NCBI GenBank assembly: GCA_015143295.1
Contig: CM026554.1
Span: 26,443,215 to 26,507,214 of the forward strand
Reading direction: 5' to 3'
Length of the DNA: 64,000 nucleotides
From: Tetracentron sinense
Taxonomy: Eukaryota > Streptophyta > Magnoliopsida > Trochodendrales > Trochodendraceae
Both the position numbers and the translations under genes were made by a program. The notes under the pieces were generated by a model. The model worked only from the letters and a program-made list of their open reading frames with translations. It was not told where the DNA came from and searched no databases. Below, piece after piece: positions 56,327 to 64,000 of the stretch. The stretch's first letter is position 1. Each line of letters starts with the position of its first letter.

Positions 56327-57702
56327 TCAGGTAAGGTTAGCTATGCATTCACTCTTAAGGATAAAAGAGTGAGGAGCAGGTACACGGTCAAGGTTGAAAG
56401 GTGGAGACGGGATGTAAGGGATCCTGATGGGGCTAGAATAGGTAGAGGCTTGAGCTGGGGCTGTGGGCCAATTTGCTGGGCAAGGGATGGTGTATAATCT
56501 ATAGATGATCTGCTCTTTGACTGGTTCAAGGATAGGGATCTGCACTGGTCGTAGGATAGCTTGGATGTTTGACTGAGGGAATAAGATTATGATAGGAGGC
56601 TGGTAAGAAGGCTTGATTATGCCGTCATCTACTGCTGGTGTGCTGGGTCTTGGCTGCTCTACCCCGAGCTTTTCCCACTCAATAAAATTTACTTGATTGT
56701 TATGTCGGGGCAGAGGCACCTGGTTGATGTTGGTGTTCTCGGGGGCCAGTTCAACTTTTCCCTCATCCAAGAGATCTTGGATGATGCATTTTAGGTCAAT
56801 GCAATAGTTAGTAACATGGCCTGGGCCTTGATGAAAGGCGTAGTGATTATCGGCTCTGTAGTTTTTGTTCTGTTTGTCGGCGGGCAAGAGAGGGGTAAGG
56901 CCTCTAAAGGTGAGAAGACCTTGCTTGTAAAAAAGTCCAATAACTGGTTGAGAGTGTATGGAAGAGGGGTGAAGTTGTTTGGGGGATGGTTTTGCCCCTG
57001 GTTCTGTCTAGTTGGTCGGGTGTTTCCGGGTGCTGGTCGAGACTGAGCGGCTGGAGCCAGTAATCTGATAGGTGCTACGGCAACCACCATCTGCATATCT
57101 TCTTTCCTTTTTTGGTCCATGGGATCGCTATTTCTGCTACTAGCACCATCGTTCTGGGGAGCAAGCCCTAAGCTGGAGTAAATAGCTCCACTCTGGATGA
57201 TCGTCTCAATATGAGCACCTGTCTTGATGATAGTGCCAAAGTCTACCGTGGGTAGAGGTACCATTAAATTGGAGTAGGGCTACTTTATGGTGTCTATAAA
57301 CATGTTTGCTAACTCTTCTTTGGAGATCAGAGTAGGGATTTTTGCTGCTATTTCCCTTCAGCGGGTAACGTATTATAGAAAAGTCTTATTGTTAAGCTGG
57401 TACATCTATTCCAATTGGCTTATCTGAGGTCGAAGTTCTTGATTGAAAGAGTATTGATCCATGAAGATGTCCATGGCGTCCTGCCAAGTCTTGACCCGTT
57501 GCTTGTCCATTGACATCCACCATGCAAGGCCTACTCCCTTTAGACTCTTCTGGAAATACTGGATGAGAAGAGGTTGGTTCTTGTTATACTAGAGCATATT
57601 CCTAGATACAGTTGCAGATATTTCTTTGGGTAGCCTATGCCATCATATTTGTCAAAGTCTGGCACTTTGAAACCTAGGGGGATAGTGTCCCCAGACGAGA
57701 AT
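56327..57702 (-). pseudogene. gag: Gag C-terminal half of the Tat element
   Basis: From the right: VPDFDKYDGIGYPKKYLQLY (Gag core start, 57540-57700), a zone with stops that reads WWMSMDKQRVKTWQDAMDIF and ISKEELANMFIDTIK, then MVPLPTVDFGTIIKTGAHIE (57264), a Pro/Gln-rich linker, and HYAFHQGPGHVTNYCIDLKCIIQDLLDEGKVEL, a zinc-knuckle-like segment (H and C spacing, not a canonical CCHC). Gag forms the particle. Several stops split it. The 5' half lies beyond the solo LTR at 57703. Confidence 0.78.
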
Positions 57703-59912
57703 TGTCGCGACCCAAAACCCACCCTAGGAGTTAGAGTGAATCTTGGACGACTTATCATGACTTACAAGACTTGCTTGACAAACCAACCTGCAAAATACTT
57801 GGAGCATATACAATAGAGGACAATAATAGCGGAAACATAACTAACATGGCACAATAGAAGACTAACCAAACCTCTAAATATATATACATGATCCAAGTTT
57901 GTACAAAAGGGAAAAACAAAAGAAAGTGCAGACAGGCCCGCCAAAATACAAAGATACAATCTCTCATGCTCGCCCACAATCACCTAGAATCTACTACCCA
58001 GTAGTAGCCCTCTATGGGAGGTTCCTCCACAGGTTCCTCGACATACTCCTCTTCCACCCATGGGCCAGGAGCACAGATATCAAATGGAGCAGCAGCTCCC
58101 TCAGTACCTACTGATATAAATGTACGACTGAGCATGGAATACTCAGCGTGTACCAAATGCTACACAACAGCCACAACATAACACTAATGATATATATAAG
58201 CATGAAGCAATTCATATAATAACAGGAAAGTTAAATAGTTTATATTCATGCTTGCATCATATAAAAGCCGATAAAACTCTTGAAATCATCGTGCACTTGA
58301 CTTGACTTAAATACCCTTTCGTGCTTGAAAAACTTGTCATGTCAGTCTTGCTTGATCTTGTCGAGCGCCATGTCATGCGTGTCATGTGTGCTAGCTTGGA
58401 ATGTAAACATGCTCATGTAACTTGTGAGATGTGCTTGTGAGATACACTTGGGAGGGAAGGGAGACCCTTCTTTCAATGACATGCACTTAAGAGGGAAGGG
58501 AGACTCTTCTTTCGATGATATGCACTTGTGAGTGAGGGGAGACCCCTCTTGGAAGGGAGGGAAGTGTAAACTCCTTCCTATGCAATGCTTGTTCTTGTCC
58601 TCTTGTCAAAAGTGAGGTAAAACATATCATAAGATATGTCCCACCTCTAAACCTTATTCTTGAAAACGCCGGTAAACCATGTTATGCATGCCATGCTCAT
58701 GGAATCGTGTTCATGCTTTCATTTGGAATTAAATATGACATTTTGGATTTCAACAACACATAGAATATAAAATATTAGACAAGTAAACATTCATGCCATT
58801 TAAAGAAAGCACTTAATCACACTGTCATAACCCTAGTGATTCCATTCGATTTTGAACATGCATTTCTTGATCAACAACTAATTTTCTTCACCTTGACATT
58901 TCATCAAACATATGGCATGTACATTATTCGTTAAAGCCTACACCATGCTTTTCTAAGTGGGTTTATGTTACAACATACATGTGTATTTATTATTGGTACA
59001 ATACCCTTCCCCATTTCATTCATCACAATACATCCACTCAGCATCCATCACCCATAATCCTCCATTCATTCATCCCATAGCATTTATATGTTTAGATAAT
59101 AGAGAAAGATCGTAAAAAGGAAGAAAAGAAAGAAGAATGTGGACTAGGAGGGTAGCATATGGTACCAACCTTGAAGAAGCGAGGAAAACCCTCCAACACG
59201 TGCGTGGAGTTGCCGCCCTAGCTTGGAGAATGTGCTCCTCACGAGTTTGAACCTTGGATTGAAGAATCCAAGCCTTTGGAACGATCCTTGGGTTCTCAAA
59301 ACCCCTTGATCCCTTCCCAAATGAAAACCCTAGGTTAGAATCCCCTTTCTCCTCTCTCTCTATCTCCCAAAATACTCTAAGTGTGAAGTGTGGGAACCCA
59401 AGGCTCGGGCAAGCCTTAATAGGTAAGGTTATAAAGCCCCAAAGACGAAAAGGCCCTTAATGAAATTCTGTAAAACGCGATAGACCAAGTGATTGGTGGT
59501 TAATATCGAGCGATCGGTCGCCTACTGAGTGACCGGTGTTTTAACCGATAGACTGATCAAAAACAAGCTCTCTGGAATTTTTCCCCATACAAAAAAGTGC
59601 ACTAGTCGATAGCTATCGATCGATCGCTACATGGACCGAGTGATCGGTTCTCTGCAGGTTTTGACACTAAGTCCATTTTTCATCCATTCCTACTACTTGG
59701 ACTTTTCCTACTTCCCTTTTGATCTCTTCTAAACATGACTAGGATTCTTTCAAGGCTTATGAACATTATTCAATAATTTATTTAATTAATTATAGAATTC
59801 TTAAAACTATTTTCAAAAGTTTCCAATTCTCATTTCATGAAATTGGAGATTACAAGCCATCATGTCTTGACACACATACCAAGACATATACAAAAAGTTT
59901 CAGGGTTCTACA
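57703..59912 (-). mobile_element. Solo Tekay-like Gypsy LTR (family K) inside Tat gag
   Basis: The + strand start TGTCGCGACCCAAAACCCACC and end CAGGGTTCTACA, with perfect AGAAT duplications (57698-57702 and 59913-59917); 2210 bp. A - strand TATA box (CTTTATAACC) is at 59428-59437. Upstream of it, 59480-59650, is a cluster of CGAGCGATCGGTC-type inverted repeats. The transcribed part has hairpin repeats (58436-58565: GAGGGG-AGA-CCCCTC and relatives) and ACATATC-ATAA-GATATGT (58622-58639). No genes. Confidence 0.92.
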
Positions 59913-60560
59913 AGAATGTTAGATCCTCGAGAGACAGACTGGCAGTTGTAGATGCTTCTTTCATACGTCTCATCTCTTCTTTCATCTACTTGATCTCTTC
60001 ATCCTGGTCCTGAGGGGTGGGGTAGGATCTGAAGATGATGGCCTATCCAGGTTGATATGAGAAGCCTTGGGTTGTTCTGCCCCATCAAACTGTTCATATT
60101 CTGTTTCACCTCTGCCTAGTGTGGGTCCGGGGTTAGGAATGATGATGGGAATAGGCTGTGGTTCTAGGCATGGTTGCTCAGGGGTTTCTCCGTTAGGGTT
60201 TTGGATGGAGGGTTCATCGGTTCGGGTATCAATAAGAATCTTCAAAGATTCCAGAACACTGTCGAGCTTGGCTTGCATGGCTGTGATGCCTTTATCATGA
60301 GATTGTAGGATCTCACTGGTTTTCTGATGGTGGTCAGAAGGTTCAGCCATTGATTCTGACTGACTATCAGGCGAGGTGGTGCTGGATGCTTCTTCCGTGA
60401 TTGGCACCTCTGTCAGGACTGCATCAAGGCTGCTTCTTTTATGAGAATTGCAGTCATAGAGCGAGTCATGGGTCGGCTCATGCAACTGAAAAAAATGCAA
60501 TGGTTAAACATGAATATGCCTGAGTCGCACAGTCCTGTACTCACCTAGCATGCATCAATG
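59913..60560 (-). pseudogene. gag: Gag N-terminal part of the Tat element
   Basis: 59982-60500 is open for 172 codons but has no strong family motif: acidic N-terminus, a likely short coiled coil (HDKGITAMQAKLDSVLESLK), then a Pro-rich tail. The position between ORF1 and the Gag core fits the variable N-terminus of Tat Gag. It is interrupted on the left by the solo LTR. Confidence 0.6.
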
Positions 60561-61090
60561 TTGGAGGGATGTGACCTCAACCTCCATGTTGTCAATTGTT
60601 TCAGTAGCATTGAACATTCAGGATCCAAACTGTCGGATCCGGGTGGTCATTCCAACCTTTGCACTATTAAGCTGCTCTTGATAGAAGTGCAGTTGGGCCC
60701 CTGATGACGGTTGTCTCTCTGGCATCACCCTTGCGTCTCTTTTGGAGAGATCAAGCTATCTGCTCAAGCTGCTTGACCTGTCCCTGCATGACTTGAAGTT
60801 CATGGTTCTGCTCCACTTCCTGCTCCTGAATGCTTGCTGGGCTTTCCGTAGCCTTCTCTCCTTCTCCTGGATTTGTAGTTGTCTCTCTAGGAATATGTCT
60901 CTCCAGGTTACTACTATTTGGCTAGGGGTATGGTTCCTCTTGATGGAGCCGAAACTTGTGTGGGCAGGTCTCTTGGTGCTGGCATACTGGATGAAATGTC
61001 AGGATCTTCCATCCAAAGTCAGTTGGTGGTCCTGCTGTAACCACAAAGTCTGGTCACTGTTCTCTTCGGGAGCTTCGCCAATCTGACTGG
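60561..61090 (-). other. Decayed region between ORF1 and Gag
   Basis: Fragments such as IRQFGS and FNATETIDNMEVEVTSLQ read on the - strand suggest a degenerate coiled coil, but stops are frequent. The + strand frame at 60742-61086 is a Leu/Ser-rich shadow and is not considered a gene. Confidence 0.45.
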
Positions 61091-61095
61091 AAACA

Positions 61096-61882
61096 TCAAG
61101 TGAGGCTTTTAAAGTGTACTGTGAAGCTGACATAATCATTTCTTTGCCGGTCTATCACTGGGATAAGCTGAGGGAGTCCAAACTGACGAAGGACTCGGAG
61201 TGGTACATACGCTGCTAAGCTGGTTAGACCGGCGAGGATCATGTACCGTCTTCCTGTTATGACGATACAAGGTAGATTTTTTAGGACTAGCCACTCACAT
61301 TTCCATGTGATCTCCTCCTCTGACAAATTTTGGAGAAGCTGGTAGAGCATTCTGACATCTGTAGTCACAATCTGGCCCTAATTCTGAGAAATCTTCCTGG
61401 GTAGACTGTATGCATCATAGAGATCAGAAGGTACTGAGATGATTGTAGGCAGATTTCCACTAACCATAGGTGCAATAGAGGTACAATGGCATGGAAGGTT
61501 CCCTTTCTGCTGTCTGCTGCTTGGTTGAGAGCCCTGAGAAGTTCTGCAAGAATGACGGGTACAAATTTTCTGGAGTTGCACATGTCTTGAATGATGCCTA
61601 CCAGTACTGAGTCGGCAAGGGTGTGGCACTCTGGAAATCGCAACTGAGACAGAACTATTAGTGCAAAGGTGTTGAGACCGGGAAGTTAAGCTACTATGGT
61701 GTCAGGGTTCCACTTGCGGCTATACTGATCTTCTAGATATCTTACGGGAATCCGATCATAAGAGCCGTTAAGACCTTGATGCAAGTAGGCAGGTTTGATA
61801 TGGAAAAACCTTGGGAGGTCTGCTTAGTATGTTGTCTTGTAGGGTGGTACTATGGCTTTGCTGTCTATGGTTAATCCCAGGA
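61096..61882 (-). pseudogene. Extra 5' ORF1 of the Tat/Ogre-like element
   Basis: Two frames, 61365-61643 (LADSVLVGIIQDM, VPVILAELLRALNQAA, GTFHAIVPLLHLWL) and 61096-61368 (LSEEEITWKCEWLVLKNL, GLTSLAAYVPLRVLRQFG), plus a decayed start to 61882. The order of blocks resembles the separate ORF1 that Ogre elements carry upstream of gag, related to plant-mobile-domain proteins. Its function is unknown even in that family. Stops and a frame change make it a relic. It is cut on the right by an LTR at 61883. Confidence 0.6.
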
Positions 61883-62600
61883 TGAAGGGGGATCCGGATA
61901 AAAATTTATGCGGAAACTGGATTCCGATGATCTTTACACCATAGAAAGCAACTAAAATTATCAACTCGTTTTAGTCATATTACCTCGGTGAATGATATTC
62001 ACCGGTGAAGCAAAAACCAACTCGAACCGTCAGAACTTTTTGTAGAAATTTCTTGAAGAAATACTCGAAGCTCGATCCTTGTTCTTCGCTATCCCCACAA
62101 AGCTTTTCGAATCTCTACTTGGAATTGAAGAAGCAAGAAGAAGAAGATGGATTGTTGATGTAGACTTTCTATCACCAATAACCTTAGAGTTAAAAACCCT
62201 AAAGTTGAAAAACCCAAATTGGAAGACCCTATATAGCTCACGAAAATCCTAGGGACACTCCATAGGGGCTCACGGTTGGAGAGGAGAAGAGAGAGAAAAT
62301 GGAGAGAGAGAGTGTGTGCTCTAAGGTTTGGGGGGTTGAGGTATATTTATAGGACTTTGGATCTAATCCTAATCCCAATACAATTACAACTTATCCCTTT
62401 AGGAGTTATTTATTAATAATAACTCTTATTATTAATTAAAATAAAATCTTAATTTAATTATAACTACTCTAGTTATAGTAAACCTATTAATTTAGGAGTC
62501 CTTATCAAAAGAGGATTCCTTAATTATTGGGATTAGTCAACAACCAACCAAAAAGATGAATCCTAATCAAATTAGGAGACCACAACATAGAGGATTTGAA
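61883..62600 (-). mobile_element. LTR fragment (family A, copy C)
   Basis: The + strand start TGAAGGGGGATCCGGATAAA matches copies at 13765 and 44029. The first 700 bp are colinear with them (TTCACCGGTGAAGC, TCGAACCGTCAGAAC, AATAATAACTCTTATTATTAA). A - strand TATA box (CTATAAATATACC) lies near 62338-62352. Similarity fades near 62600, where LINE sequence begins. The rest should lie beyond the right edge. Confidence 0.8.
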
Positions 62601-64000
62601 AACAAGATCATCATTTTTTTTTTAGTTGAGAAACTTGGAGTTGGAGACTTTTGGTCTGGAGGTGCATTTTAGCAGACTTTTTCTTTAAGGTGCATTTAGC
62701 CTACTAGGGTTCCATGGCTGCCGCAGTCGGAAAACCTGAAGTCATCCTATGCTTCGGTGGTTGGGGCTTCATCAAGATTGGGAAAGGATGGAATAAAGCA
62801 AAGAGATTTCAATTTTGATTTAATAACGGAAGTTAAAAAAGCATCATTGTATCAAGGGGAACCAGCTCTCTTCTACAACAATGAAGAACTACAAGCATCA
62901 TCTGCTATCTTTCAAAATGTCTTGATCGCCAAGTTTTCCTATGGACGTTCTTCCATTGAAGCTTTGACAGAATTTATAAAGGGAGAAATTCATATCAAGT
63001 CAGCAATATCAATTGGGATCTTAGACGAGAAGCATATGTTAATACGATTCGAATCCGAAGCAGATTTCTTGGCTACTTGGATCAAAGAATACGACTATTT
63101 GGATGGACAACTGGTAAGATTTATCAAATGGACCCCATTTTTTAGAGCAGGTGCAGATCCTACAGTTGTTCCAATATGGATAACTTTGCCAGGGCTACCG
63201 ATTAATTTTTTTAACCCTAAAGATATTAAGGCAATTGGTAGTATTGTAGGGAAGGTGTCAAAGGTAGATGGGCCTGCACAAACCTTATCTCGACCTAGTA
63301 TGGCTCGGATATGTGTTGAACTCGATGTTACTAAACCCAAAATTGATTGGTTTTGGTTAGGCTTGAATACCTTGGGTCGTTGGCAACAGATCTTGTATGA
63401 AAAAGAACCAATATTTTGTTCTAAATGCCATAAAGTTGGACATCACAGTGATGATTATAGAGACCGTGAGAATAGATTCTATAAAAAGATGCGAAGAGAT
63501 CTATGAAGAATGGTAAAGATCTGGAAAAAAATGATCACGGTTCAAAGGAGTTGACGAAAAAATGGGTGGAAAAAGCTTTCAGGAAGAATAATAAAGAGAA
63601 TACAACGGAGAAGAAGAATCTAAACAATAATGGCAGCACTGAATCAAGAGAAGGTAGAGTGATGGGGATGGAAATCGAAGATATTGGTGATGTTCGACAA
63701 GACGAGACAGATCTGGAACTAGATAAAGATATTGTAGATCAAGAAGGTGATAGAGAATTACATGGTGGATCAGTTGGAGGTGCAATGCTGTTAAACCGAA
63801 ACAAATTCTCAGTTTTCCTAGAAGACAAGCTTGATGAAACTCAGATCATGGAAGAATTGCCTCAACCTGTAGCAGCTGCGGTAATCATAGATGAAGAAAT
63901 TTGTTTCAAAGATGGACAAAGCCTTGAGGAAATGAACAATCTGAATTCACAACACAGTGATGAAAAGGAAAAGGAGATACTAATGAATGAAGAAACAAAG
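62601..64000 (+). mobile_element. L1-type LINE, 5' part, running off the right edge
   Basis: The leader (TCTGGAGGTGCATTTTAG ... AGGTGCATTTAG ... AGGGTTCCATGG) matches that of the LINE at 39.3-43.9 kb, which reads TCTGGAGGTGCATGTTAG and AGGGTTTCATGG. ORF1 follows. The two LINEs are the same family in opposite orientation. Exact 5' end and target duplication are not resolved. Confidence 0.8.
62720..64000 (+). pseudogene. LINE ORF1 (DUF4283 / zinc knuckle), frameshifted
   Basis: SSYASVVGASSRLG, GEPALFYNNEELQASSAIFQ, KHMLIRFESEADFLATW, VRFIKWTPFF, PIWITLPGLPINFFNPKDI and a zinc knuckle CSKCHKVGHHSDDY (last Cys lost) follow the same order as the ORF1 at 42444-43775. The ATG at 62714 is not in frame with the SYASVV block, and the frame changes again near 63490, after which KKWVEKAFRKNNK and an acidic tail continue in another frame to the edge. 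It therefore has at least two frameshifts. Confidence 0.78.

Larger units (their letters stand above)
23408..61882 (-). mobile_element. Tat/Ogre-like Ty3/Gypsy retrotransposon, nested and partial (5' LTR outside window)
   Basis: One - strand element in the order ORF1 (61.8-61.1 kb), Gag, protease, G-patch, reverse transcriptase, RNase H, integrase (ending 37695), 3' untranslated region and 3' LTR. Removing the insertions at 27331, 39277, 44029, 46663 and 57703 leaves about 14 kb, plus an unseen 5' LTR. Tat features are the integrase block PFSAWGIYVIGPIALKASNG, the G-patch between protease and reverse transcriptase, the extra upstream ORF and the repeat-filled 3' untranslated region. Stops and frameshifts occur throughout, so it cannot move by itself now. 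Confidence 0.82.

Overview
This is a repeat-only window from a flowering-plant nuclear genome, probably a large and TE-rich one. It is AT-rich, with no intact host gene, no tRNA or rRNA gene, no bacterial gene organisation and no CRISPR. Almost every base can be assigned to LTR retrotransposons (Ty3/Gypsy of Tat/Ogre-like and Tekay-like types, and Ty1/Copia-type) or to L1-type LINEs. These are nested in one another several layers deep. I read the insertion boundaries from TG...CA termini and from direct target-site duplications (TSDs). I cannot name the species.

Layout, left to right. 1-218 is the 3' end of a Gypsy LTR. 219-4717 is a decayed Tat-type element on the + strand: an integrase C-terminal remnant near 1.9 kb, then a 3' untranslated region with three tandem arrays. 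4718-10214 and part of what follows is a long-LTR element with no coding capacity. It is broken by a solo Tekay-like LTR (10215-12573). 12.6-18.2 kb is a + strand Tat-like LTR region, split by a 1.76-kb solo LTR (13370-17353) that itself holds another solo LTR (13765-15982). 18.2-21.1 kb is a scrambled pair of long-LTR fragments with a truncated Tat LTR between them. 21078-23407 is a Tekay-like LTR cut by the insertion of a very large Tat/Ogre-like element.

That Tat/Ogre-like element dominates the rest. It lies on the - strand. Its 3' LTR is 23408-26085, integrase ends at 37695, and reverse transcriptase (53.3-54.4 kb), protease (55.7-56.1 kb), Gag (56.3-60.5 kb) and an extra 5' ORF1 (61.1-61.8 kb) follow towards the right edge. 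Its 5' LTR lies outside the window. It has been split by a gag-only Gypsy element (27331-36168, TSD GTGTA), a LINE (about 39277-43906), a solo LTR (44029-46242), a gag-only Copia element (46663-53334, TSD GATGG), a solo LTR (57703-59912, TSD AGAAT) and an LTR at 61883 that is in turn hit by a second LINE running off the right edge.

All coding regions are relics with stops and frameshifts. The most unusual signals are structural and non-coding. One is an array of six hairpin monomers in the LTRs of the gag-only Gypsy element: the stems differ between monomers but keep pairing, while the 19-nt loop stays nearly constant. Different hairpin arrays sit at the equivalent place in three related LTR families. 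Palindrome or inverted-repeat clusters lie just upstream of the predicted TATA box in nearly every LTR family present. A dispersed GAATGGCGGTA/TACCGCCATTC hairpin is found in the Tat LTRs. Tandem arrays lie in the 3' untranslated regions of both Tat elements.
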